A stretch of 64,000 bases of DNA, from NCBI RefSeq assembly GCF_026676115.1, contig NZ_JAPONB010000003.1, positions 62,001 to 126,000 of the forward strand, written 5' to 3'. The notes below the pieces were generated by a model. The model was not told where the DNA came from. It was given only the letters and a program-made list of their open reading frames with translations, and did no database searches. This DNA is from Salinimicrobium sp. TH3 (GTDB lineage: Bacteria; Bacteroidota; Bacteroidia; Flavobacteriales; Flavobacteriaceae). Numbering within the stretch: position 1 is the first letter of the stretch; each line of letters begins with the position of its first letter. Both the position numbers and the translations under genes were made by a program. Shown here in pieces: positions 26,434-35,311 of the stretch.

Positions 26434-26467
26434 CAAAGTTAATCACTCCTGCGACAAAACATGTCGC
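26434..26467 (-). promoter_or_regulatory. Promoter box and inverted repeat before sbcDC
   Basis: CAAAGTTA at 26434-26441 is TAACTTTG on the minus strand (TAnnTTTG). Ten bases farther upstream GCGACA (26451-26456) and TGTCGC (26462-26467) are perfect inverted copies with a five-base loop, covering the -33 region. This looks like an operator; the regulator is unknown. Confidence 0.4.
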
Positions 26468-26481
26468 AAGTAAATTACCTG

Positions 26482-26500
26482 TCAAAAATGGCATTTTTCA
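26482..26500 (-). terminator. Weak hairpin after the CarboxypepD_reg gene
   Basis: AAAAATG and CATTTTT (26484-26490 and 26492-26498) form an AT-rich palindrome 24 bases after the minus-strand stop codon at 26524. Weak as a terminator because the stem has little GC. The same palindrome recurs at 37606 and 62482. Confidence 0.35.
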
Positions 26501-26523
26501 GAAGTAAGTAAAAGGAAACTGTT

Positions 26524-27792
26524 CTAATTGTTCTCCAGCTTGTCCCGTATCTTATCAATTGCACTTTCTATGGATTCATCGGGTTCAATGATGTTGTTCT
26601 CTCCCCAAAAGGTAAGATCGGCAAAGCCGGTAACATCATCATTCATGATTACTCTTCGGCTCAAAAAACTGTCGTCTTTTTTAACTTTCTCTTTGGTGAT
26701 CTCCCAATTTGTTACTGCAAGTTCGCTATCAACCTTATAACGGGAATTAAAAAGTTTGCGTTTCCAGTTCACAACAAATTCCAGTTGAGTATGTCCATAC
26801 CCAAAATACCAGCGACCATCCTTTTGCCTGTAGGTAATGTCATAATTGACTTCAACAGGATAAACTTTCGTTCCACCCGGTTTTTTCTTTACAAAAAGAT
26901 CTGTAGCGGCCGAGCGGTTGTCGACATTAAGATTGAAGGAGGCTTTCACCAGGGAGAAAGTGTTGGCATCAATAAACAGTTTTCCGTAATACCAGGGCAT
27001 TTGTTTGTTTAATTCTTCAAAGTCAACCACGTACAGGTATTGATCATCAATTTTGGTGGGATCATCAAAGGTGAATTTGAAGTTGGATAGATCCATTTCA
27101 TTGAAGATATGAGTGGGATTTTTCATGAGGTCAATACTCAAAGGGTTGTAAGGACCACCCCGAAGTTTTAAGGCTACAGTGTCCAGCCGGTCATAATCGG
27201 CCGTTTTACGTGCTTTTACAAGAGCGATATCATCATCGGCGTTAGAATCATAGGGTTGTTTGTGGATCTTTACCACCGCTTCAGAAAGAGAAACATTTTT
27301 TCGTCCTCTTTTAATAGCTTCCCTGTAAAAGGCCGTCATGGTAGTACGATCTGTGAAATAATTACTACCCCGGTTATCCAGCATATTTCGAACCAGAGCT
27401 TTAGGATCTGTGTAGGTGAAGATACTTACCTCTTCAAGCTCTTCCAGAGATTCTTTAAGTTCAATGACCACATTTCCTTTTTGGAAAAACTCTAAGGGAA
27501 GTGTGCGACTTTGAAAGCCGAGGTAAGACACCAGAACATTCACATTTTCCAGGTCCTGCGGAATCTTTAGGGAGAATTCTCCATCATTGTTTGTCACCGT
27601 TGAAATATTGGTGTTTTGAACAGAAAGATAAGCCCCGGCCAGGGGATCCTGATTCCGGCTGTTCACTACCTGTCCTTTATATTCGGTATACCTGTCTGTG
27701 GTTTGTTGAAGTGCGGCCAAAACTTCAAATGACAGGCTAAAAAATAACAGGATTATAAGGGGCCTTGCGAAAAATGAAATTTGATTTCTCAT
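26524..27792 (-). CDS. Carboxypeptidase-regulatory-like domain protein
   Basis: A 422-residue exported protein. The signal peptide ends near AALQQ (about residue 28). Residues about 38-115 are a CarboxypepD_reg-like beta-sandwich (YKGQVVNSRNQDPLAGAYLS with VTNNDGEFSLKIP), as found at the N-terminus of TonB-dependent receptors. The remaining 300 residues carry no TonB plug or barrel; they resemble the mixed domain of other Bacteroidota carboxypeptidase-like regulatory proteins of unknown role. Outer-membrane or periplasmic location is likely. Confidence 0.78.
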   Translation of the reverse strand: MRNQISFFARPLIILLFFSLSFEVLAALQQTTDRYTEYKGQVVNSRNQDPLAGAYLSVQNTNISTVTNNDGEFSLKIPQDLENVNVLVSYLGFQSRTLPLEFFQKGNVVIELKESLEELEEVSIFTYTDPKALVRNMLDNRGSNYFTDRTTMTAFYREAIKRGRKNVSLSEAVVKIHKQPYDSNADDDIALVKARKTADYDRLDTVALKLRGGPYNPLSIDLMKNPTHIFNEMDLSNFKFTFDDPTKIDDQYLYVVDFEELNKQMPWYYGKLFIDANTFSLVKASFNLNVDNRSAATDLFVKKKPGGTKVYPVEVNYDITYRQKDGRWYFGYGHTQLEFVVNWKRKLFNSRYKVDSELAVTNWEITKEKVKKDDSFLSRRVIMNDDVTGFADLTFWGENNIIEPDESIESAIDKIRDKLENN

Positions 27793-27980
27793 GGCGCATA
27801 TTTTTTAAGAGATTACTCTTTCTAAGATACTGAATTTTAATTAATTGTTAAGATAGAGTTTAAAAATTTTAAGAGTAGATATGGGGGAAATTCCCAGGGA
27901 AAATTTTTTCATTTTTTCACTAAGTTCTTTATATTTATTAGTCTAAAAATCAACCAATTATATAATTTGTTGGTTTTACA

Positions 27981-28050
27981 GGAAGAGGGTCAGGTATAGC
28001 AAACCTTATATAGGGGAAGAAGGTTTGTTAATCTCTCTCTTCCTTTTTTT
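27981..28050 (+). ncRNA. Candidate small structured RNA with intrinsic terminator
   Basis: Outer stem GGAAGAG (27981-27987) pairs with CTCTTCC (28037-28043), immediately followed by seven T. Inside it CAAACCTT (28000-28007) pairs with AAGGTTTG (28020-28027). TATAAT lies just upstream at 27961-27966. No plus-strand gene precedes it, so a terminator here needs a short transcript that starts in the gap. Family not recognised. Confidence 0.4.
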
Positions 28051-28270
28051 GAGTGGTTTTCCTACAAATTGGCCCCTACTACACATACAATAGTGCTATA
28101 ACAATTGTTTTAGCTTAAAATCCCTCAAATAATATCAAATGAGGTAACATTTGTTTTATCTCGAATAGTTACTTAACAGATCGTTAACATTAATAAATCC
28201 TGCTAAGAAGTAATTTTACGCTGAATAATTTCAAGAATTGGCTATTTTGAACTTCCTGCTCTCAAGGAGT

Positions 28271-28310
28271 AGGATTTCCTGTGACTATTTAATAGTGACA
28301 GGTCCTTTTA
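28271..28310 (+). promoter_or_regulatory. Leader hairpin before the CheB-CheR kinase gene
   Basis: AGGA, CCTGT and ACTATT pair with AATAGT, ACAGG and TCCT (28271-28306), interrupted by a G-G mismatch, and are followed by TTTTA. It ends 19 bases before the ATG, so it may attenuate transcription or shape ribosome access. Confidence 0.4.
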
Positions 28311-28328
28311 AGAGCCTCCTTTTCCGCT

Positions 28329-31300
28329 ATGAGTAAGAAGATAAATACCTCTCCGACTATACAAAATCCTAATAATTCCAGTATTTCCGAAAAAGCAAGA
28401 ATCGTTGCGGTAGGTACGAGTGCTGGAGGACTGGAAGCTCTTAAAGCTTTTTTTGAAAATGTTCCTGAGGATACACAAAACTCCTTTGTAATTATTCAAC
28501 ATCTTTCTCCAGACTACAAGAGCATGATGGGAGAACTTCTTTCCCGAAGTACCGGCTTACCTATTGTTGAGGTGCAGGATGGAATGGAGATTTTGCAGAG
28601 ACATATTTACATAATTCCCCCGGTTAGCAATCTTATAATAAAGAATCATTGTTTGTATCTTCTGGATAAGCCTAAAACCCAGACGCTAAACCTGCCTATA
28701 GACATGTTTTTTGAGTCTTTGGCCAGGGAGCACAGGGATATGGCTATTGGGGTTATTCTTAGTGGTACGGGAAGTGACGGGACCAGAGGTGCACGTGCGA
28801 TAAAAGAGAATGATGGGATGATCATGGTACAGGAACCGGACGAAGCACAATTTGACGGTATGCCTAAAAGTGCCATCAATACCGGACTGGTAGACTATGT
28901 TCTTCCTGTTAAGGAGATGGGGAACGAATTGAAAAACTTCCTTTCGGCTCCTTCCATATTCCATTTCAAGGATGGGGATGTGGCTAATGACCAGTCAGAA
29001 CTTATGAAGATCCTTAACTATGTCAACGAACAGGCTGGATTGGATTTTAGGGAGTACAAAAGAGCAACACTTGCCCGAAGGGTAGCCCGAAGGGTTAGTG
29101 TGTGTAAGTGCCGTTCCCTTGCCGAATATTTTACCTATCTCACCTCTACAGAGAAAGAAGTTGATATTCTTTACCGGGAATTCCTCATTGGGGTAACAAA
29201 ATTTTTTAGGGACAGTAAAGTATGGGACGAATTACGTCATAAGATCATTCCTGCCCTGGTTAGGGAACGAAAGGACGGCGATGTAATAAAGATATGGGAT
29301 GTGGCCTGTAGTACGGGTGAAGAAGCCTATTCTTATGCTATGTGCTTCCTGGAAGAAATTGAAAATCAGGGGAAAAATATTGAATTAAAAATATTTGCTA
29401 CAGACATTGCAGAAAAACACCTGCAAATAGGCAGTAAAGGTTTTTATCCCGAAAGTATTGCTGCAGATGTTCCTGCGGAATTTCTTATAAAATATTTCGT
29501 GAGTAAACCTCAAAAATATGAAGTAGTTGAGAATTTAAGAAGGGCGGTGATCTTTTCAAAACATAACGTGATCAAGAATCCGCCTTTTAGCAACATGGAT
29601 CTTGTTTCCTGTCGTAACCTTCTTATTTATTTTCAACATGCAATACAAACTAAAGCTTTAAAGGTTCTTCATTACAGCCTTAAAAAGGATGGTATTTTGG
29701 TGTTGGGGACCAGTGAAAGTGTCTACACACAACAGGATAATTTCAAGGAAATTAGCCGCAAGTGGAAAATCTACCAGAATATTCGGGCAAATAAGAGGCT
29801 TGAGCCGGGATTTTCCCATACCCCCCCTTCCAAGGGAAGACCGCTTGCAAACAAAACGGTAAAAGAGCGGCTTTTGAACAGGGAACCCGTTACCTCAAAT
29901 TTCACGAAACTCACCAGTGACTTTAATGAAACCGTCCTGGATCATTTTAGAGCTGCAAGCGTTTACGTAGATCAAAATTATAACATCCTCGAGGCAATAG
30001 GGGAATTCAGGAAATATGCCAGTCTTCCGGTGAGCGGGTTCTCTACGAATCTACTTGACATGTTGGGCACAGATTTAAAATACCTGGTGCAGAACAGTCT
30101 CAAAAAGGCAAAAAAGCTTCAGCAAAAAGTTTATTATAAAGATGCCATTTTTGAGCTTCATGGAGAGAAAAAAGCTGTTGATTTATTGGTTAAACCTCTT
30201 TCTATGGAGGGCGTGGACCTGGGGAGTACTTTTATGATCACTTTCCTTGAAAAGGAACTAAATCTTGAGAATGTAGAGACAGTAGATAATGTCACTCTCA
30301 CCACCCGCACACAGGAATATGTATCTAATCTCGAAGAGGAGCTTAAGCAAACAAAGGAAGAACTCAATTCTTCTCTTGAAGAAATAGAGACCAGTAATGA
30401 AGAATTACAGGCAGCCAATGAGGAACTGCTGGCCTCTAACGAGGAGCTGCAAAGCACCAATGAGGAATTGCAGAGTGTGAATGAGGAGATCAATACCGTA
30501 AATGCAGAGAACCTTCAAAAAATGGATGATCTCGCAGCGCTTAATGCCGATATTAATAACCTCCTGGAAAGCACACAGATAGGTACAATATTTTTAGACT
30601 CAGGATTAAAAATTCGAAAATTCACTCCTGCGATCCAGAAACACCTTAGCTTTTTAAATTCCGATATTGGAAGACCAATTAGCCATTTCACAGGTAATAT
30701 GGGAAAAAGCAATTTGGTAGAAAGATGTAAAAAGGTCTTAAGAACCGGAATTACACTTGAAAAGTCTATAACTTCCAAAGATGGCGTTCATTATCTAAGA
30801 AGGATCTCCCCCTATATTAATTCCCATGAAAAGGTGGAAGGGGTTGTGATTACTTTCATTGATATTGAAAACCTTCAAAAATCCAAAGAGAAACTCCAGG
30901 CGAGTGAAAAGAGGTTTAAAAGTTTTTATGAAGAAGATCCTGTGATGCACATTAGTGTACATCCACGGACTTTTAAAATTATTCACTGTAATAAGATGAC
31001 AGTGAAGCAGCTAAAATATGATTCCAAAGAAGAGTTAGTAGGAAAGTCTATTTACGACCTTTATAATGAAGAAGCTCAGGTAGAAGCCCTCAAATCGAGT
31101 AAAGCTTTTACAGATAATGGGGTGCTGGTAAACCAGGAGCAGAATATTCTTACCAAAACAGGAGAAACCCTGCCGGTGATCCTCAATGCAATTTCTGAAA
31201 AAGATGAAGATGACAACATCCTCACTATTCGCTATACGTTCGTGGAAATTGCAGCACTTAAAATGGCCGAAGATCAGCTTCGGGAACAGAAAGCCGATCT

Positions 31301-31973
31301 TGAAAGGGCCAATCGGGATTTGGAGCAGTTCGTTTCTATTTGCTCTCACGACCTGCAGGAGCCACTTTCAACCATTAAGTTTGGAATTGATATCCTCGGA
31401 AAGATCTATGCTCCTAAGCTGGATGAAAAGGGACAGAACTATGTCACTTACATCAAACAGGCTTCCACACGTCTTTCAGAACAAATTCGTGCGTTGCTGG
31501 AACACTCCCGAATAGGCAGGAACGGAAAGAAGAAATTAGTCAATACCAAAGAAATTGTAGAGGTGGTAAAATATGATCTTGGCAAAAGGATCAAAGACAC
31601 CAATGCAAAGGTACACAGCGGAGAATTGCCAAAGATCATGGGCTATGAAGTGGAATTAAGACTTCTCTTCCAGAACCTTATCTCCAATGCCATTAAATAT
31701 ACGCCAAAAGAGCGATCTCCCGAAGTAAGGATCTCTGCTTACAAGGAAGGAAAATACTGGGTTTTCTCCATAGTTGATAATGGGATAGGAATTTCCAAAG
31801 AAGATCAGGCTCATATTTTCACTATATTTAACAGGGTGAAAAATCAGGATAATGAGGGCACAGGCGTTGGTCTGGCCCATGTGGAAAAGATTGTTCTTCT
31901 TCACAACGGTACTATCTGGGTGGATTCACAGGAAGGAGTAGGAAGTTCTTTCTACTTTAAATTAAAAGCATAA
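28329..31973 (+). CDS. CheB-CheR-PAS hybrid sensor histidine kinase
   Basis: A 1214-residue multidomain signalling protein. Domain order: CheB-type methylesterase (about 23-200, with catalytic Ser31 in GTSAGG, His58 and Asp150 in GTGSDGTRG), CheR-type methyltransferase (about 225-490, SAM site WDVACSTGEEAYS near 323, SCRNLLIYF), a linker, a Glu/Asn-rich coiled coil with repeated NEEL units (about 663-735), two PAS domains (about 740-985), then HisKA with phospho-His1007 in CSHDLQEP and an HATPase with NLISNAIKY and GTGVGL. No receptors, CheA or CheW are present, so classical chemotaxis is unlikely. Two bases separate it from the phytochrome gene. Confidence 0.92.
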   Translation: MSKKINTSPTIQNPNNSSISEKARIVAVGTSAGGLEALKAFFENVPEDTQNSFVIIQHLSPDYKSMMGELLSRSTGLPIVEVQDGMEILQRHIYIIPPVSNLIIKNHCLYLLDKPKTQTLNLPIDMFFESLAREHRDMAIGVILSGTGSDGTRGARAIKENDGMIMVQEPDEAQFDGMPKSAINTGLVDYVLPVKEMGNELKNFLSAPSIFHFKDGDVANDQSELMKILNYVNEQAGLDFREYKRATLARRVARRVSVCKCRSLAEYFTYLTSTEKEVDILYREFLIGVTKFFRDSKVWDELRHKIIPALVRERKDGDVIKIWDVACSTGEEAYSYAMCFLEEIENQGKNIELKIFATDIAEKHLQIGSKGFYPESIAADVPAEFLIKYFVSKPQKYEVVENLRRAVIFSKHNVIKNPPFSNMDLVSCRNLLIYFQHAIQTKALKVLHYSLKKDGILVLGTSESVYTQQDNFKEISRKWKIYQNIRANKRLEPGFSHTPPSKGRPLANKTVKERLLNREPVTSNFTKLTSDFNETVLDHFRAASVYVDQNYNILEAIGEFRKYASLPVSGFSTNLLDMLGTDLKYLVQNSLKKAKKLQQKVYYKDAIFELHGEKKAVDLLVKPLSMEGVDLGSTFMITFLEKELNLENVETVDNVTLTTRTQEYVSNLEEELKQTKEELNSSLEEIETSNEELQAANEELLASNEELQSTNEELQSVNEEINTVNAENLQKMDDLAALNADINNLLESTQIGTIFLDSGLKIRKFTPAIQKHLSFLNSDIGRPISHFTGNMGKSNLVERCKKVLRTGITLEKSITSKDGVHYLRRISPYINSHEKVEGVVITFIDIENLQKSKEKLQASEKRFKSFYEEDPVMHISVHPRTFKIIHCNKMTVKQLKYDSKEELVGKSIYDLYNEEAQVEALKSSKAFTDNGVLVNQEQNILTKTGETLPVILNAISEKDEDDNILTIRYTFVEIAALKMAEDQLREQKADLERANRDLEQFVSICSHDLQEPLSTIKFGIDILGKIYAPKLDEKGQNYVTYIKQASTRLSEQIRALLEHSRIGRNGKKKLVNTKEIVEVVKYDLGKRIKDTNAKVHSGELPKIMGYEVELRLLFQNLISNAIKYTPKERSPEVRISAYKEGKYWVFSIVDNGIGISKEDQAHIFTIFNRVKNQDNEGTGVGLAHVEKIVLLHNGTIWVDSQEGVGSSFYFKLKA

Positions 31974-31975
31974 AT

Positions 31976-34189
31976 ATGACCCACATCTCTGAGTATCCAG
32001 GCAAGTTAGATTTAGATAACTGTGCCCGGGAGCCAATTCATATTATTGGCAAAACTCAGGCCCATGGAGTACTTGTATCCGTTGATCCTGAAAATTTTAT
32101 AATTACTCAGGTGGGGGAGAATGCGACCCAGTTTTTTGGGGAGGCATTTGATAGTTTTTTAGGGAAAGATCTCACTTATCTTCTGGGAGAGGAACAAATG
32201 ACAGGAGTTGTGGAGTTGCTAAACTCCGAAGAAATTTCAGTTCCACGTGAGGTTTGGATCAACAACATTAAATTTTTGATGCTGGCCCATAATTCAGGAC
32301 TCAATCTTATTCTTGACTTTGAACCCCTGCAGGAGGTGGATAGCTCCTATCATTTTCAAAGACAATTAACAAGGGTTCTCAATAAATTTAAAGCTTCAAA
32401 ATCTGTTGATCAATTGTGCAATGCCGCGACTATTCTTACCAAAGAAATGTTTGGGTACGACAGGGTTATGATCTATAGATTTGATGAGGAATGGAATGGG
32501 GAAGTAATTGCCGAAATTAAAGAGGAAGATATGGGTTCATGGCTGGGTTTACATTATCCCGCTACAGATATCCCTGCGCAATCCCGGGAGCTTTTTCTAA
32601 AGCATCAGGTACGGGTGATTTCCAATGTTCATTACACTCCGGTTCCAATTACGCCCGAAATATCTCCTCTTAATGAAGAGCCTCTTGATATTTCCCGATC
32701 CGGCCTAAGAGCAGTATCACCAATTCATATTGAATACCTCAAAAATATGGAGGTTGGCGCTTCTCTTTCGGCTGCGATTATTGTAAAGGGCAAACTCTGG
32801 GGATTGATTGCCTGTCACCATAAAGCGGCAAAATACCTGGATTTTTACCAGCGGGAAAGTTGTCGGTTTCTAGCACAAATGTTCTCTACAGAGCTTACTC
32901 TACAGGAAAACACAGCTTTGATTAGTAGGGCAAAACTTTCTGAGAATATTAGGCGGCAACTGGTGGTGCAAATGAAGGAGGAAAATGATGTGGTAACGGC
33001 ACTTTCTGAAGGGAATGTAAAATTCACTCAAATTATTTCCTGCGGTGGGGGTGCCATTTTCATTAAAGATCAATGGAAACTTATAGGAAATACTCCTGAA
33101 ACAAAGCAACTGGAAAGCCTGCTCAACTTTATAAAAAAGCAGCCAAAAAACCTATTTTGGACCAGTAAGCTATCTACATTATTTCCTGAAGCAAATGCTT
33201 ATAAAGAAGTAGCATCGGGGGTTTTATGTTTAAAGATCGCTGATTATAAATATATTTTCTGGTTTAGGCCCGAACAGATCCAGGAGGTGAATTGGGGAGG
33301 GAACCCACAGGCCAAGGCCTTTTACAATGAAAAAGAAGATCGGCTTAGTCCACGTAAGTCATTTGAAAAATGGTCTGAAAAACTTACAGGGATTTCTGAA
33401 GCCTGGCAGGAAAATGACAGGGATGTAGCGCGGGCTTTAAGAGAGAATATCAGTTATACTTTACTGGCGCAACAGCAAAAGGAGATCGAGGCTTTAAATA
33501 CTCAATTAATGGAGGCCAATGAAGAACTGAAATTATTCAGCTATGGGCTTTCACATGATCTAAGGGCTCCGGTGAGAGGTATGGAAGGAATTCTTGCCAT
33601 TCTGGACGAAGATCACAGGAAAGAGTTAAGTGAAGATGGCCAGGCGTTGCTTCAAATGAGCAGGGATCTCAATGAAAAAATGAATGATCTCATTGATAAT
33701 ATTCTTGAATATTCGCAGCTTAATCATGCGGATGGACTTAAAGTAGAAACTGTTAATACTTCAGAATTAATAGGGGAGGTGCTTAAGTTCGTGAATGTAG
33801 AGGGGAGTTATCCAAAAACAACGGTAAAAATTCTGCCGGAGTTACCCTCTATGGAGGGCGATCGCGGTATGCTTTTTCAACTATGGTCTAATCTATTAAA
33901 CAATGCCATTAAATATTCTTCAGAAGAAGAAAATCCCTTTGTTGAAATAGGTACAGAACAGTTAAAAGGCCGGGAAGTTTTCTATGTTAAGGATAATGGA
34001 ATTGGGGTTCCGAAGAAAATGAAAAAGAAGATTTTCGAAACTTTTCAGAGAGGAGTCGGGAGCAGGTTCAAAGGCACCGGAATTGGTCTGGCAATCGTCA
34101 AAAGGATAATTGAAAAACACCATGGGGAAGTTTGGCTTAAAAGCGAGGAGGGGAAGGGTTCCATATTTTATTTTTATATTGAAATTTAA
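31976..34189 (+). CDS. bphP: Bacteriophytochrome sensor histidine kinase
   Basis: A 737-residue red/far-red light receptor. Order: PAS (about 10-110), GAF (about 130-310), PHY (about 320-500) and histidine kinase (505-737). Cys16 in LDNCAREPIH is at the biliverdin-attachment position of bacterial phytochromes. The GAF has PATDIPAQSRELF (the PASDIP motif) and SPIHIEYLKNM with the chromophore-contacting His. The kinase has His527 in GLSHDLRAPV, NAIKYSSEE and GTGIGLAIV. No receiver is attached; the next gene provides one. A heme oxygenase downstream supplies the chromophore. Confidence 0.94.
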   Translation: MTHISEYPGKLDLDNCAREPIHIIGKTQAHGVLVSVDPENFIITQVGENATQFFGEAFDSFLGKDLTYLLGEEQMTGVVELLNSEEISVPREVWINNIKFLMLAHNSGLNLILDFEPLQEVDSSYHFQRQLTRVLNKFKASKSVDQLCNAATILTKEMFGYDRVMIYRFDEEWNGEVIAEIKEEDMGSWLGLHYPATDIPAQSRELFLKHQVRVISNVHYTPVPITPEISPLNEEPLDISRSGLRAVSPIHIEYLKNMEVGASLSAAIIVKGKLWGLIACHHKAAKYLDFYQRESCRFLAQMFSTELTLQENTALISRAKLSENIRRQLVVQMKEENDVVTALSEGNVKFTQIISCGGGAIFIKDQWKLIGNTPETKQLESLLNFIKKQPKNLFWTSKLSTLFPEANAYKEVASGVLCLKIADYKYIFWFRPEQIQEVNWGGNPQAKAFYNEKEDRLSPRKSFEKWSEKLTGISEAWQENDRDVARALRENISYTLLAQQQKEIEALNTQLMEANEELKLFSYGLSHDLRAPVRGMEGILAILDEDHRKELSEDGQALLQMSRDLNEKMNDLIDNILEYSQLNHADGLKVETVNTSELIGEVLKFVNVEGSYPKTTVKILPELPSMEGDRGMLFQLWSNLLNNAIKYSSEEENPFVEIGTEQLKGREVFYVKDNGIGVPKKMKKKIFETFQRGVGSRFKGTGIGLAIVKRIIEKHHGEVWLKSEEGKGSIFYFYIEI

Positions 34190-34203
34190 TTTAAGAGCAT
34201 CTA

Positions 34204-34773
34204 ATGATCACGATCCCTTTGAGAATTTTGCTGGTGGAGGATAATGAAGCCGATGTGCTTATAACCCGGCGTACTTTACAAAAACTTATTGAAAGTCCCG
34301 AAATAGAAGTGGTAGAAGATCTTTCTTCCTGCAGAGAAAAAATGAATAGTTTTATCCCCGACGTGGTGATCTCAGATTATAATCTTCCTACTTGCACAGG
34401 ATTTGAGATTTTACAGTTGGTGCATGAAAAAAATCCTGCCCTGCCATTTATTTTCCTCACAGGGACTATGCATGATGAAGAGCTCGCTGCAAACACCATT
34501 TTAGCCGGGGCTTCGGGCTTTATACTCAAGAAACATATGAATACTCTGGAGGAAAAACTGGGGCCGTTACTAAAAAAGGTGGTTTTTCAACTTTCAGAAA
34601 AGGAAGGAGTAAGGGAACGGCTTAGGAACAACAAAATTGCGGTTAACCAGATCTATGACTACCTTGATAACCTTAATGCCGATAATCGCGAACAAAAGCA
34701 AAATATTAGCAAAATAAAAGAGACTATTAAGAAAAATAATTTGTGGAGTAATGAAGATGATAGAAAAGCTTAA
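34204..34773 (+). CDS. Stand-alone response regulator (receiver only)
   Basis: A 189-residue protein with one receiver domain (about 6-130): acidic pair in VEDNEAD, phospho-acceptor Asp58 in VISDYNLP, Thr in LTGTMHD and Lys in FILKKH. The last 60 residues are charged and probably helical; no DNA-binding or enzymatic output is seen. Such receivers follow bacteriophytochromes and serve as phospho-relay partners. It overlaps the heme oxygenase start by 23 bases. Confidence 0.92.
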   Translation: MITIPLRILLVEDNEADVLITRRTLQKLIESPEIEVVEDLSSCREKMNSFIPDVVISDYNLPTCTGFEILQLVHEKNPALPFIFLTGTMHDEELAANTILAGASGFILKKHMNTLEEKLGPLLKKVVFQLSEKEGVRERLRNNKIAVNQIYDYLDNLNADNREQKQNISKIKETIKKNNLWSNEDDRKA

Positions 34774-35311
34774 GAAGGAAACGCGGGAATTGCATGAGCA
34801 AATCGAAGAAAAGAATCTCGCAAAACATATAATTGATCACAATATTGATCTGGAGACATACAAGCTGTTGTTGATTCAGAATTACCGCGCATACAGCAAC
34901 ACCGAATCTGAGATCAAGAAGTTCCTGCCGCTTTACCCGGCAAAAAAACACCTGGAGTTGCAAAAGGACCTGGAACAGTTAGGTGTACCTGTAGAAAATC
35001 CTTTCAAAAGTGACACTTTTAGATGTCATTCTACCGCTGAAGCTCTGGGGGCTGCATATGTGGTGGAAGGATCTGCCCTGGGCGGAATGGTCCTGGCAAA
35101 GAACCTCGAAAAATGTACCGCCCTACAGGAAATTAACCGGCACTATTTCTTTAGTGGTGATAAGGAGAATCTTCTGGAATGGAAGAATTTTAAGCAAGAG
35201 CTGGAGGAATATGACTTTTCAGAAATTGAAGAACAGGAAGCTATTGAAAAAGCAAAAGATACGTTCAGATTCTTTTCAGCGGTTTTCGAAAAGGAATATC
35301 AGGTAAGTTAG
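34751..35311 (+). CDS. Heme oxygenase (BphO-like)
   Basis: A 186-residue helical protein that would cleave heme to biliverdin, the bacteriophytochrome chromophore. The proximal His is His15 in TRELHEQIE, and a distal-helix Gly-rich segment VVEGSALGGMVLA is present. The ATG at 34751 lies inside the end of the receiver gene; a second Met two codons in is equally possible. Context (BphP, receiver, HO in one operon) is the best support for function. Its stop overlaps the convergent methyltransferase by four bases. Confidence 0.9.
   Translation: MKMIEKLKKETRELHEQIEEKNLAKHIIDHNIDLETYKLLLIQNYRAYSNTESEIKKFLPLYPAKKHLELQKDLEQLGVPVENPFKSDTFRCHSTAEALGAAYVVEGSALGGMVLAKNLEKCTALQEINRHYFFSGDKENLLEWKNFKQELEEYDFSEIEEQEAIEKAKDTFRFFSAVFEKEYQVS

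Larger units (their letters stand above)
27793..28328. other. 536-base divergent intergenic region
   Basis: The only gene-free stretch over 300 bases. I find no ORF with coding character. It holds a nested stem structure with a T-run at 27981-28050 and a long hairpin at 28271-28306 just before the sensor-kinase operon. Sequence is otherwise AT-rich; no exact TAnnTTTG box is placed convincingly for either flanking gene. Confidence 0.6.

Noticed and set aside
28329-35311. Chemotaxis operon
   Set aside because: CheB and CheR domains are fused to a kinase, and no CheA, CheW or receptor genes are present.
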